Shown: positions 39,101 to 47,565 of the stretch, piece after piece
Layout: each line of letters starts with the position of its first letter
How positions within the stretch are numbered: position 1 is the stretch's first letter
Assembly (NCBI RefSeq): GCF_002177115.1
Contig: NZ_MVAG01000128.1
Span: forward strand, 1 to 64,000
Direction of reading: 5' to 3'
DNA: 64,000 bases
From: Chryseobacterium mucoviscidosis
GTDB taxonomy: Bacteria; Bacteroidota; Bacteroidia; Flavobacteriales; Weeksellaceae
Translations under genes and position numbers: made by a program
Notes under the pieces: model-generated
Databases searched by the model: none
Seen by the model: only the letters and a program-made list of their open reading frames with translations
Told to the model about the DNA's origin: nothing

Positions 39101-41149
39101 TGACAAGCCTGACTTATCTAATAAACGACTAATAATGTTACTTAAGCCTTTAGTAAATTCATCTTTTTTCTTTACAGAATAAAAGAAATGCCAAAGACTA
39201 TACTCATTTTCAGGAGCTAAAAATGTTTTGTAATCGAAACCTTTAATTCGTTTTGTCCTTAGAATAAAGTTATATCTTGTAGGGTTGCAAGGTTCTTTTT
39301 CAGATGCGAAATTCCATTTGTAGATTTCAGAATTAATTTCTAATTCTTTGTATTTTTTGTTTAGAAAATTTAGTATATCTTTTTCTGTAACATTTTCTTT
39401 GTCATTCAAAAAAGCATATAATTCTTCCTTAATATCTCTTGTTAGTAATTGAGAAGTTACATCAATATTAATTTTAATTTCATCATTGACTATATCCTCT
39501 TTCTTAATAATTTTAAGCCTTTTGATAAACTGCCAAAGCCTAAACTCTTGATACAGCGGATTGGCTTTATGTATTGCTTTTAGTGGATTTTTATATTTCT
39601 TTCCAGTTTTTTCATCTGTACGTTCGTAGTTCTCTTTTTCATAAACACAATCTGCAATCAAAGATTTTTTAGACTTCAAATCTCTTTGATACAATAAAAT
39701 ATCTTCCTTAATCAAGTAATTAAAATCTAATTCTTTAACTGTTTTTTGATGACCGAGATTATTTGGATACAAAAGTTGAATTGCTTGCTCGTAAAGATTT
39801 CTATTCTTTAATTCAGGATGAAATTGTTCCTGATTTTTATAAATAACATCCAATTCTTCCCGATAGTAATCTCTTTCAATAACAGTAATTAAATCGGCTT
39901 TTATTTTTTGTTTTGGGTTTTGTAAAAGATTATAATAAACAAATGAAGCAACGCCTTTGGTTTTATTTTTTGTGTTGAAAGAAGTTAATGAAGTTTCTGT
40001 TTTCAGTTTCATTAAAGTCCAATCTTCTTCCTTTGGAATATTGATATTTCTACCTTTATCCGCACCTTTCAATATTCTATTGCCATTTTCATCATATTTT
40101 GTTTTAATGATGAAATCTCGCTTTGTATCTTTCCATTTTGGTGTAAACTTGCTTTGTTGCTCTTTAATCCAACCTGTTTCCAATTCAATTTCAAAAATAA
40201 AGTTTTCTTTTATTTTTCTTCCAGTATTTCTAACATCAACAATCGAAAACTCACGAACTTCATTGATGATATACTCTGTTTTCTTAGAATCAATTGTACC
40301 CTCATCATCATACTTTGATACAATTTCAACTTCTTTTAAATCTCCAATTTCTGTAATTGGAATTTTTGTTTCTTCCTTGTATCTAAAAAGCTCAATTGCG
40401 TCATTATTGTTATCTACCAAAACAATTTCATAAGCATCTTCATTTTCAATTATATTAATACTTTGTACTTTACCTACAAAAGAATCGGTCAACTCTCCTT
40501 CTTTTTGCACTTTTTCATCTTGCCCGATTACTTTTTCATAACCTCTTTTTTGATTAAAACTTAAAGTAATCCAAGCCAATTGTTCTTTTGTAAGTTCAAA
40601 ATTTTTATCCGTAACCGCCTTGTGTCTTAAATAGTACAAAGTCCAATCGTAAGGAATTTTGGTTTGATCACCATTTCTTTTTTGATAGAACATTTCAGGA
40701 TATTTTTTTCTAAAATCATTTTCCATTTGATGATAAGCATCTTTAAAAAGAAATTGAAATTTTCCACTATCATTTTTATAATAAGCTAATTTTTCCTCTG
40801 TTCCTTTTTTAAATTTCCCACTACGTTTTCCTTTTGCATTTTCAAATTCAATTGATAATTTGTAATGCTCAGGAAGAGCATTTAATAAATTTAAAACACA
40901 ATGGAGCCTATCTCTTCTTAATAAATATCTTTCATTTAGCTTTCTTGGAGAACGAAGAGTAGTTCTTTTAGCTGCACCACTTTCAGTTTTAGCGCCACTC
41001 TCAAATTTAGCTATTTCAGCAGCATCCATTGTTAAAATACGAGAACCAAGTCCTAGTATTTTAACTATTTTATTTATGTGGTCGATTTCTACCAGTGCCC
41101 ATCCAATAGAGTTCGTTCCCAAGTCCAGTCCAAGTATATTTTTAGTCAT
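36137..41149 (-). CDS. cas9: Cas9 of a type II-C system, unusually large
   Basis: 1670 aa from the ATG at 41149 (MTKNILGLDLGTNSIGWALV). RuvC-I aspartate D9; arginine-rich bridge helix near 70-90 (KRTTLRSPRKLNERYLLRRD); RuvC-II IELGREMKK near 850; HNH histidine in YEIEHIFPQERITLNALYNK near 986 with downstream asparagine; RuvC-III RIDHRHHALDALIIAL near 1180; then a PAM-interacting C-terminus of about 450 aa. All catalytic residues are present. Typical II-C proteins are about 1000-1500 aa. Extra length lies in the recognition lobe between about 190 and 800. Alternative start codons at 41167 or 41227 would add a hydrophobic tail absent from the family. Guided by crRNA:tracrRNA, it cleaves foreign DNA. 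Confidence 0.96.
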   Translation of the reverse strand: MTKNILGLDLGTNSIGWALVEIDHINKIVKILGLGSRILTMDAAEIAKFESGAKTESGAAKRTTLRSPRKLNERYLLRRDRLHCVLNLLNALPEHYKLSIEFENAKGKRSGKFKKGTEEKLAYYKNDSGKFQFLFKDAYHQMENDFRKKYPEMFYQKRNGDQTKIPYDWTLYYLRHKAVTDKNFELTKEQLAWITLSFNQKRGYEKVIGQDEKVQKEGELTDSFVGKVQSINIIENEDAYEIVLVDNNNDAIELFRYKEETKIPITEIGDLKEVEIVSKYDDEGTIDSKKTEYIINEVREFSIVDVRNTGRKIKENFIFEIELETGWIKEQQSKFTPKWKDTKRDFIIKTKYDENGNRILKGADKGRNINIPKEEDWTLMKLKTETSLTSFNTKNKTKGVASFVYYNLLQNPKQKIKADLITVIERDYYREELDVIYKNQEQFHPELKNRNLYEQAIQLLYPNNLGHQKTVKELDFNYLIKEDILLYQRDLKSKKSLIADCVYEKENYERTDEKTGKKYKNPLKAIHKANPLYQEFRLWQFIKRLKIIKKEDIVNDEIKINIDVTSQLLTRDIKEELYAFLNDKENVTEKDILNFLNKKYKELEINSEIYKWNFASEKEPCNPTRYNFILRTKRIKGFDYKTFLAPENEYSLWHFFYSVKKKDEFTKGLSNIISRLLDKSGLSNDYHADLVKNFSSFGGYTNDYGTYSEKAIKKMLPFLRLGKYWNGKEVENILSKANQEVKQKVLDKEEINGELKDFQGLWVSSACYLVYGRYSEVGEVQFWQSPYDIENYLKNEFIQHSLNNPTVEKILVETLHVVKDIWKYYGEEIGTDEEGRTIYNKLFDRIHIELGREMKKNNKQKEKDDKNNKENRKANERIVELLRELKKTNSSLQEKSPFQQEKLRILEEGLLSSIEYDKDTTEYELSNGKISKKEIKDITSKELSKISRSDFERYKLWLDQRYQSPYTGKFIKLSDLFDRKKYEIEHIFPQERITLNALYNKVICETEINKEKKASTGYGFIANSKSKKVFCSAHDTQVEILSISTYEELVKNNFIGRKRDILLSKEIPEEFTNSQLNNSQYISKMAMKLLSNIVREKDEDTYRSKNVLATNGTITSTLKRHWQLNDAWNEIISPRFKRLNELTNSNLFGDYREINGHQVFINTVPEEANKNFDPKRIDHRHHALDALIIALTTENHVNYLNNISSQEENDEEKLKTRKGYKFQLTNSRKGFNDEKEWYFLPPAQIKTKDGIDEFEYQFGEAKSKVFKEIAQNVLENTIASFKQKNRVIRQRWNKYLKSEDGKLNVLKQEGLKEVVNYNVRKRLHEDTFYGKVKLQSKVATISLEKALVEKFDIVDNAISKEVENLRQNEGKSIKEIIETLKTKYPKVNVYEKFVATRFGNELESLASIPSDKITKAIQSITDTGIQRILENHLDNYKEVIDGKTKFDTENAFSSDGVKELNNNITKLNNGKFHHPIYKVRTSDAMGTKFSVSEEGQKSTKFVVTAAGSNAFCGFYQNGTDRKYYIPTLRETIESLKQGLEPCPVTHPEDREYKLIFVLNPSDLVYVPTEEEIENPNFIDFSKMKKEQMNRIYKFTDGSGTTMNFVPANIANLLFNMSNKEQEKANIKLSIQNELGLGSPQSKNQNSLDGTQIKSICWKLKVDRLGNISKA

Positions 41150-41240
41150 AGCTATATAGTTTTTCATAATAGATAAAAATAGGAAGAAAAAATTTATTAA
41201 AAATGAGGTTTTCCGTAAACCATTCAAAGAATTTTTCTTT

Positions 41241-41248
41241 TATATTTG
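41241..41248 (+). promoter_or_regulatory. -7 promoter box of the tracrRNA
   Basis: TATATTTG is a perfect TAnnTTTG match. The predicted start falls at about 41252-41255, exactly where complementarity to the CRISPR repeat begins. No clear TTG at -33. Confidence 0.65.
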
Positions 41249-41251
41249 TAT

Positions 41252-41365
41252 CAATAATTTTGAAAAGCAATTCACAATAAGGATTATTCCGTTGTGAAAA
41301 CATTTAAGGCGGGGCAACTCGCCTTCTTCTATTTCAGGAGGGAAATGCAAAATCCCAAACACAAA
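41252..41365 (+). ncRNA. tracrRNA of the type II-C system
   Basis: AATAATTTTGAAAAGCAATT (from 41253) continuing to CACAA is the anti-repeat, complementary to repeat positions about 2-26 with one bulged A. It is followed by a small hairpin GGA-TTAT-TCC, a second GTTGTGAAAACATT stretch and a stable hairpin GGCGGG-GCAA-CTCGCC with a GNRA-type loop, then a T/C-rich tail and a further GGGA/TCCC stem. This is the expected II-C tracrRNA order. It is transcribed divergently from cas9. The 3' end is uncertain (after about 41325 or 41365). Confidence 0.85.
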
Positions 41366-41391
41366 AAAGCCGCCTCAAAAAAGGCAGCTTT
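41362..41391 (-). terminator. Intrinsic terminator of yceI
   Basis: GCTGCC/GGCGGC stem (one G-T pair) followed by TTTTTTG on the minus strand, 25 nt after the yceI stop. Confidence 0.75.
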
Positions 41392-41415
41392 ACAAGTCTG
41401 AAATATCTAACAATA

Positions 41416-42093
41416 TTATTTTTTAGCTTTTACGTCTACAGCGATTTCGATGTCTTTGCTGATCATCCATTCTGCAGGATCGGCTTCGGAAGTTCCGAAT
41501 TTAATTCCCCAGTCTGCTCTGTTCACCGTGAATTTAGCTTGGATTGCCGCTGAATTTTCCGTTACATCCACTTTTGCAGGGAACGTTACATTCATTGTTT
41601 TTCCGGATAAAGTAAGGTTTCCGCTTACTGTTTTGTTAGCTCCTGCTACTGCATCTTTTGGAGCGTCTTTAAGATCTGCTACGCTTGTAATTTTGAAATC
41701 AGCCGTCGGATTTTTTGCCGTGTCGAAGAAATCAGGATTTTTAAGGTGCGCTTCAAGATCTGCCGGTTTTTTATCTTTTTCCGTTACAGAAGCCGGATCT
41801 ACTTTAATAGAGTTCATGTCGATCACAAAGTTTCCTGCTGTTACGCCTCCGTTTTCAATGCTTAAATCTCCCGATTTTACCATTAAAGTTCCCCAACGCG
41901 GAGCCATTCCTCCTTTGTGGAATGCCTTCCAGTTTACAACAGAACCTACCGTATCTACAGGCAAAACTTCCCCTTTGCTTTCTGCTACTTTCTGCTCAGT
42001 AGAAGTTGCAGCATTTTCAGCCGATTTTTCTTTGTTACAGGACGCTGCAAGTAATCCTACTGCAACTAATGCAATAACACTTAGTTTTTTCAT
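41416..42093 (-). CDS. YceI-family lipoprotein
   Basis: 225 aa. Lipoprotein signal MKKLSVIALVAVGLLAASC with lipobox LAASC and lipidated C19, then a linker of about 25 residues and a YceI beta-barrel domain from GEVLPVDTVGSVVNWKAFHK to the end (VSGNLTLSGKTMNVTFPAKV, FTVNRADWGIKFG). YceI proteins bind amphiphilic/isoprenoid molecules in the periplasm; here it would be membrane-anchored. It is monocistronic with a -7 box upstream and a terminator downstream. Confidence 0.92.
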   Translation of the reverse strand: MKKLSVIALVAVGLLAASCNKEKSAENAATSTEQKVAESKGEVLPVDTVGSVVNWKAFHKGGMAPRWGTLMVKSGDLSIENGGVTAGNFVIDMNSIKVDPASVTEKDKKPADLEAHLKNPDFFDTAKNPTADFKITSVADLKDAPKDAVAGANKTVSGNLTLSGKTMNVTFPAKVDVTENSAAIQAKFTVNRADWGIKFGTSEADPAEWMISKDIEIAVDVKAKK

Positions 42094-42142
42094 ATTATTT
42101 AAATTGTTTTAAAGTTTATTCTGAATTTCTAAATTCCGGAAC

Positions 42143-42150
42143 CAAAAATA
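42143..42150 (-). promoter_or_regulatory. -7 promoter box of yceI
   Basis: On the minus strand TATTTTTG, a perfect TAnnTTTG match, 50 nt upstream of the start. No clear TTG at the right distance. Confidence 0.5.
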
Positions 42151-42280
42151 GAAAACATCCCACACTTTTATCTTATCATACATCAAGAAATCAAATTTCA
42201 GGGTTTCCATTATTGACCTTTCCGCTAAAATAAGAATTATTAAATAGATATGATACATTTAAAATCTTTATATCCAGTTT

Positions 42281-42415
42281 GTTTAAACCAATTATAAATT
42301 TAACCGCAAAATAAGCAAAACACTTTATCCGATCTATGTAAAGTATTTCAAAAGTCTGCAAAGAGAAAAAATCTTTGATTTTTTTAAAACTTACGTGCTC
42401 TTTTTCCATTTAGAT
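42281..42415. repeat. Dispersed intergenic element, copy 2
   Basis: Matches 71-200: ACCGCAAAA, GTATTTCAAAAGTCTGCAAA and GAGAAAAA-TCTTTGATT occur in the same order. The whole stretch 42151-42703 is AT-rich and holds no credible gene; the two short ORFs there are composition-driven. Confidence 0.65.
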
Positions 42416-42703
42416 ATTAAACTTAAACAACTAAAGTGTTTAAATCTTTTGCATCTTTTGTGGTAAAAAAGTTTAAAGTTTATCTTCAAGCAAAGCATAT
42501 TCATCTTATTTTGTATTATTACAGTCAATTTTTTCTTTATTTGAATTTTAATCATCACAAACTTAAAATCTTAAACAGACAATATCTTTCTTGGTCTTTG
42601 TTAAATTTAAATAAGACAGTAAAGCTTTTTACAAATAATGTAGTTAAACTTAAAATAGGTTTACAAAAGACATTTTGATTATTTTAGCCGTTTAAAATTT
42701 ACA

Positions 42704-44827
42704 ATGAACACAACACAATACATACAGCAATCCCTCAATATATCCGAAAAAAGCATCAATGCCACTTTAGAACTATTGGCGGAAGACTGCACCATCCCTT
42801 TCATTTCCCGCTACCGAAAAGATAAAACAGGAAACCTTGACGAAACACAGATTGAACAGATTTCGAAACTCAGTAAACAGTTTGAAGAAATTGCAAAAAG
42901 AAAAGAATCGATCTTAAAATCGATTGAAGAACAAAATGCCTTAACACCGGAACTGAAACAGAGAATTGAAGAAAGTTTTGATATTCAGGAAATTGAAGAT
43001 CTTTATCTGCCGTTCAAAAAAAGAAAGAAAACCAAAGCCGATGCCGCGAAAGAAAAAGGGCTGGAACCTTTAGCGAAAATGATTATGAGCCAGAAAGTTC
43101 AGGATCTGCAGTTTTTGGCTTCAAAATACCTGAACGATCAGGTTGCCTCCGAAGAAGAAGCTTTGCAGGGCGCAAGAGACATCATGGCAGAATGGATCAA
43201 CGAAAATATGTATGTGAGAAAAAATCTCCGCCGCCTGTTTCAGCGAAAAGCAGTGGTTACTTCAAAAGTAGTGAAAGCCAAAAAAGACGAAGAAGAAGCC
43301 CAGAAATTCTCGCAGTATTTCGAATGGGAAGAAAGCCTGAACAGAATGCCTTCTCACCGCCTTTTAGCCATGTTGAGAGCCGAATCCGAAGGTTTTGTGA
43401 AAACCAATATCGGGATCGATAAGGAAGAAGCCATTGATTTTATTGAAAATGCCATCATCAAATCCAATAACGAAACATCGGAACAGATTTCACTGGCGAT
43501 CAAAGACAGCTACAAAAGATTACTGGAACCCGCAATCTCCAACGAAACGTTACAGGAAGCGAAAGAAAAAGCCGATAAAAAAGCGATTGAGATTTTCTCT
43601 GAAAACCTTACGCAGCTTCTTCTTGCTCCGCCTTTGGGAGAAAAAAGGATTCTGGCGATTGATCCGGGCTACAGAAGCGGCTGTAAAGTAGTCTGTCTGG
43701 ACGAAAAAGGCGATCTGCTCCACAACGAGACCATTTATCCGCACGCTCCGCAAAACGAAAGCGGAATGGCAATGAAAAAAATCCGTTCCATGGTAAATGC
43801 GTATAACATTGAAGCCATTTCCATCGGAAACGGAACCGCAAGCCGCGAAACCGAGTTTTTCATCAAGAAAATTGCATTCGACAAACCTTTACAGGTTTTC
43901 GTTGTTTCGGAAGCCGGAGCTTCGGTGTATTCTGCAAGTAAAATTGCGCGTGAAGAATTTCCAAGCTATGACGTGACGGTTCGCGGATCGGTTTCCATCG
44001 GAAGAAGACTGGCGGATCCGTTGGCGGAACTGGTAAAAATAGATCCTAAATCCATTGGAGTCGGGCAATATCAGCACGATGTGGATCAGACTCAGTTAAA
44101 AAACGAACTGGATTCTACGGTGATGAAATGTGTGAATTCTGTAGGAATCAATCTGAATACAGCGAGTAAATCTTTATTAAGCTATGTTTCGGGAATCGGC
44201 GAAAAAATGGCAGAAAACATTGTGAACTACCGTACTGAAAACGGAGCTTTTGAGGACAGAAAACAGTTGAAAAAAGTTCCGAGACTGGGAGAAAAAGCTT
44301 TTCAGCAGGCAGCCGCATTTGTAAGAATCCACAATGCTAAAAATCCGCTGGATAATTCTGCCGTGCATCCTGAAGCTTACGGAATTGTTGAAAAAATGGC
44401 AAAAGATTTAGGCATAAAAACCAATGAGCTGATCGCCAATAAAGAAAAAATTGCAGTGATAAAACCCGAAAACTACATCACAGGAGACATCGGAATTTTA
44501 GGAATCAAAGATATTTTAAAAGAGCTTGAAAAACCCGGACTGGATCCTAGAAAAGCGGCTAAGGTTTTTGAATTTGATCTGAATGTAAAAAGCATCAAAG
44601 ATCTAAAAACAGGAATGATTCTGCCCGGAATCGTTAATAACATCACCGCTTTTGGCTGTTTTGTAGATCTGGGAATCAAGGAAAGCGGATTGGTTCATAT
44701 TTCCCAGTTAAAAGACGGCTTCGTTTCCGATGTAAATGAAGTGGTAAAACTGCATCAGCACGTTCAGGTAAGAGTAACGGAAATTGATGAAGCGAGAAAA
44801 AGAATTCAGCTGAGTATGGTTTTGTAA
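42704..44827 (+). CDS. tex: Tex-family RNA-binding transcription accessory protein
   Basis: 707 aa. N-terminal helical Tex domain (FISRYRKDKTGNLDETQIEQ, LYLPFKKRKKTKA), YqgF/RuvC-like fold with ILAIDPGYRSGCKVVCLDEK near 320, helix-hairpin-helix motifs near 490-560 (LLSYVSGIGEKMAENIVNYR) and a C-terminal S1 RNA-binding domain (MILPGIVNNITAFGCFVDLG, GLVHISQL) to residue 707. Tex binds nucleic acids and RNA polymerase and affects transcription; exact role unclear. Length and domain order are standard. It appears to be monocistronic. Confidence 0.95.
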   Translation: MNTTQYIQQSLNISEKSINATLELLAEDCTIPFISRYRKDKTGNLDETQIEQISKLSKQFEEIAKRKESILKSIEEQNALTPELKQRIEESFDIQEIEDLYLPFKKRKKTKADAAKEKGLEPLAKMIMSQKVQDLQFLASKYLNDQVASEEEALQGARDIMAEWINENMYVRKNLRRLFQRKAVVTSKVVKAKKDEEEAQKFSQYFEWEESLNRMPSHRLLAMLRAESEGFVKTNIGIDKEEAIDFIENAIIKSNNETSEQISLAIKDSYKRLLEPAISNETLQEAKEKADKKAIEIFSENLTQLLLAPPLGEKRILAIDPGYRSGCKVVCLDEKGDLLHNETIYPHAPQNESGMAMKKIRSMVNAYNIEAISIGNGTASRETEFFIKKIAFDKPLQVFVVSEAGASVYSASKIAREEFPSYDVTVRGSVSIGRRLADPLAELVKIDPKSIGVGQYQHDVDQTQLKNELDSTVMKCVNSVGINLNTASKSLLSYVSGIGEKMAENIVNYRTENGAFEDRKQLKKVPRLGEKAFQQAAAFVRIHNAKNPLDNSAVHPEAYGIVEKMAKDLGIKTNELIANKEKIAVIKPENYITGDIGILGIKDILKELEKPGLDPRKAAKVFEFDLNVKSIKDLKTGMILPGIVNNITAFGCFVDLGIKESGLVHISQLKDGFVSDVNEVVKLHQHVQVRVTEIDEARKRIQLSMVL

Positions 44828-45003
44828 GAATGATTAAGGTTTTAAATTCAAGTCTGTTTAGATAGTTATTTTATTTACGAAATTGTCATTTTGAGCGAAA
44901 CGAAGTGGAGTTGAAAAATCTAAAATAACTGAATTTTAAATGATTTTGGTTTTATAATTACTAATAAAATTCTGTTCAGCATAACACAAAAGGTTGAAAT
45001 GAA

Positions 45004-45591
45004 ATGCAAACACATGGTAAGATGAAAATTTCAGAGCTTAAAGAAAATAAAACAACACGCAGGGCAACCCGAAATTTTGATTCGGAAGGAAGACGCATCT
45101 ATGAATTTTTTGAATATGAAATCCCTTATGATACTTCCTACGAAAAGAACCGCAGGGACAGATTCTGTTCCAAAATTATAGACATGATTCCCTTTACCCT
45201 GCTTTTTGTTTTCATATTGCATAAACCTCTGATTGTCGCTGTGATTCTTTCAATTCCGTGTGCAATTGTTTTAGGATCAGTAACAGAACATTTTTTCGGG
45301 TGTACTCTTGGCAAAAAGATTTTTAAAATAAAAGTGATTGATGATTACGGTAACTATCCCAATATTCTGAAATCATTTGCAAGAAATTTGCTTTGTCTGG
45401 CAAATCTTTTCTTTTTTTGGATCAATTATGAACATCCTGAAAATGAATCATCAAACAAATCCATGCGGATGGATTTTCATATGCATTTCAATAACGAGAT
45501 CTGTAAAACCTACATTGTAAAAGAAATAAAAATGGAAGAGATCAGGAAACTTCTTCATAACCGGTTTTCTATAAATAAAAGTGACTCATGA
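45004..45591 (+). CDS. RDD-domain membrane protein
   Basis: 195 aa. A charged N-terminus of about 60 residues is followed by two adjacent membrane segments (IDMIPFTLLFVFILHK and PLIVAVILSIPCAIVLGSV). The RDD-type block GCTLGKKIFKIKVIDDYGNY-P is followed by KSFARNLLCLANLFFFW, a third segment. The family is of unknown or transport-related function. The second ATG (45022, MKISELKENK) is an equally possible start. A terminator overlaps the stop codon. Confidence 0.75.
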   Translation: MQTHGKMKISELKENKTTRRATRNFDSEGRRIYEFFEYEIPYDTSYEKNRRDRFCSKIIDMIPFTLLFVFILHKPLIVAVILSIPCAIVLGSVTEHFFGCTLGKKIFKIKVIDDYGNYPNILKSFARNLLCLANLFFFWINYEHPENESSNKSMRMDFHMHFNNEICKTYIVKEIKMEEIRKLLHNRFSINKSDS

Positions 45592-45608
45592 ATTGAGTCG
45601 CTTTTTTT
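45581..45608 (+). terminator. Intrinsic terminator of the RDD gene
   Basis: Stem GACTCA/TGAGTC (45583-45588, 45594-45599) extended by G-C and G-T pairs, then seven T; it includes the stop codon TGA (45589-45591). Confidence 0.85.
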
Positions 45609-45639
45609 ATTATAAAAATTTTGATTGTCCGTTTATTAA

Positions 45640-45725
45640 CCTAAAGCTTCGACAGGCTCAGCTTGACATCGCTAAAAATCAAGCGTTTAGTATTAGAGGT
45701 GTCACACTGAGCTTGTCGAAGTGCC
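45640..45725. repeat. Inverted TTCGACAGGCTCAG-type repeats
   Basis: GCTTCGACAGGCTCAGCTTG (from 45648) and CACTGAGCTTGTCGAAGTGC (from 45705) are inverted relative to each other. A relative with GTCACACTGAGCCTGTCGAA lies at 62575-62600. These are common dispersed flavobacterial palindromes. Confidence 0.65.
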
Positions 45726-45811
45726 TGTTATAAATAATTGATTTTCATATCAGTGCATAGTAATAGGTTGTTTAACGGATAATCAATTAAAAATTTAAAG
45801 TAAAAAAGTTT

Positions 45812-45978
45812 TGCTCCTTTAGGAGCAGAATCTGTGTAGAAATATGAATAAGTCTATCAATCAATCCGTAGGATTGATATCTGCAATTCTCAATGAATCT
45901 TCTAAAGATAGCGTTCCTACGGAACGCTGAATGCCTTGCGAATATGTTTTCTACACAGATAAAACTCTATAGAGTTTT
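45812..45978. repeat. Composite palindromic element, copy A
   Basis: Order: hairpin TGCTCCT-TT-AGGAGCA (45812-45827); AATCTGTGTAGAAA (45828-45841); hairpin around TCAATCCGTAGGATTGA; hairpin GCGTTCC-TAC-GGAACGC (45911-45927); TTTTCTACACAGAT (45948-45961), the inverse of the second block; and the palindrome AAAACTCTATAGAGTTTT (45961-45978). The same architecture recurs at 57195-57362. No coding. Confidence 0.75.
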
Positions 45979-45999
45979 CTAACTTTTACTTAAACTTTA

Positions 46000-47565
46000 T
46001 TAATAATCTTTAGAATCTCTTACCGCTTTTCTCACTTCCGGCCATTTAGTAATCTGTCCTTTATCGTCCAGCGGCATTGCCCTTTTTTCCCTGTTTGAAA
46101 ATTCGGGGTCTTCTGAAGCCATATACGCTAAAGTTGCCGTTAGAATCACATTGCTTTTCACCTCATCAAAAATGATTTTGTCGTACGTATCTTTTGTCGT
46201 ATGCCATGTGTAGCCAAAATATCCCCAGTTTAAAGAACCCAATCCGAATGACGGAACTCCCGCTGCCACGAAAGAAGCATGATCAGAACCTCCTCCACCC
46301 GGAGTTCCCGGAAAGTCTGTTTTAATCTGGCTTTTAATATTTTTAGGAACCGCGTTCAGCCATTTTCCAAGATAATCGTAAGCATGTACAAAACCCTGTC
46401 CGCTGATGTTCACTACTCTACCCGTCCCGTTGTCCTGATTGAAAACCGCCTGAACTCCCTTTACAATTTCAGGATGATCCGCCACAAAACTTCTTGATCC
46501 GTTCAGTCCCTGCTCTTCACTGCCCCAAAGTCCGACAATAATGGTTCTTTTGTTATCGGGATAATATTTCTTAAGAATTCTCATCGCTTCCAACATGGTT
46601 AAAACTCCCGTTCCGTTGTCTGTAGCGCCTTGCGCACCGTCCCACGAATCCAGATGCGCAGAAAGAATAACGTATTCATCAGGTTTTTCTTTTCCTTTAA
46701 TCATTCCGATGGTGTTGAACGATTTTGCTTCGGGAAGGATTTTTGACTTCATCTCCATCCTGATCTTGGGTTTTGCGCCGTTTTCCGCCATTCTGTACAA
46801 CATTCCATAATCTTCAAGCTCAATATCGAACATGGGAATATTCTTCGTTTTTGCCTCAAAAATTCTGTTGGCTCCCATAATTCCAGTCCAGTTGGAAATT
46901 GCAATTCCTGCCGCTCCTGCTTTTTCCAGAGCTTCGGGAAGCGTTTCATTGTTATAGCCGATGCTTTTTATATAATTCTGATACTCTTTTGAAGCCTGTT
47001 CTTTCTCTTTTTTAAGCTTTTCATACAGTTCAGGCGTGGCAAATTCTTTAATCTGATCGTCTGAACGACCGATTTTCTGGTATTGCGCCATCAAAACAAC
47101 TTTTCCCTTCACGGAAGACATCCATTGATCAAATTCAGTTTTGGAAGAGACTTTCGGGAGAATAACAACTTCTGCTTCCACTGCTTTTTTGGTTGCCGGA
47201 CTCCATGCTAACTGGGTTGCCGATAAACTTTTCATCCGCGGAAACATCATATCCACATGAGTAATCCCTCTTTGCCATCCTTTCCATGTTCCAAACTGTT
47301 GCAGACTGGCTTCAATATCCCATGATTTCAGTTTATTTGCCGTCCATTCATTGGCGGCAAGCATTTCCGGAGTTCCGATCAGACGCGGACCTATTCCGTC
47401 CAAAAGTTCATATGCCATCGTTTCAAGCTGGGAACTATTGTTTACCTCATTCACGAAATTCTGAACAACGGGATTAAGTTTTTCCTGAGGAACGGCATTC
47501 TGAGCCAAAGAAAATTGAGTCATTGCCATCATAACAGGCAACGTAAGAAATCTGTTTATCTTCAT
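46000..47565 (-). CDS. M28-family zinc aminopeptidase, exported
   Basis: 521 aa from the ATG at 47565; signal peptide MKINRFLTLPVMMAMTQFSLA-Q. A PA-like insert (about 120-260) precedes the peptidase core. Zinc ligands are visible in order: H in LSAHLDSWD, D in GATDNGTG, the catalytic glutamates in GLWGSEEQG, D in FNQDNGTG and H in GYTWHTTKDTYD. M28 enzymes release N-terminal amino acids; this would act in the periplasm or be released. No T9SS sorting domain at the C-terminus (ends VRDSKDY). It is monocistronic. An earlier ATG 9 nt upstream is possible. Confidence 0.93.
   Translation of the reverse strand: MKINRFLTLPVMMAMTQFSLAQNAVPQEKLNPVVQNFVNEVNNSSQLETMAYELLDGIGPRLIGTPEMLAANEWTANKLKSWDIEASLQQFGTWKGWQRGITHVDMMFPRMKSLSATQLAWSPATKKAVEAEVVILPKVSSKTEFDQWMSSVKGKVVLMAQYQKIGRSDDQIKEFATPELYEKLKKEKEQASKEYQNYIKSIGYNNETLPEALEKAGAAGIAISNWTGIMGANRIFEAKTKNIPMFDIELEDYGMLYRMAENGAKPKIRMEMKSKILPEAKSFNTIGMIKGKEKPDEYVILSAHLDSWDGAQGATDNGTGVLTMLEAMRILKKYYPDNKRTIIVGLWGSEEQGLNGSRSFVADHPEIVKGVQAVFNQDNGTGRVVNISGQGFVHAYDYLGKWLNAVPKNIKSQIKTDFPGTPGGGGSDHASFVAAGVPSFGLGSLNWGYFGYTWHTTKDTYDKIIFDEVKSNVILTATLAYMASEDPEFSNREKRAMPLDDKGQITKWPEVRKAVRDSKDY

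Noticed and set aside
41150..41227. An N-terminal extension of Cas9
   Set aside because: Would add a hydrophobic tail (FLINFFFLFLS) before the family start MTKNILGLDLG; more likely untranslated leader.
42191..42678. Two short open frames on opposite strands upstream of tex
   Set aside because: Composition-driven in an AT-rich dispersed repeat; Phe/Leu/Lys-rich translations without any family pattern or promoter.
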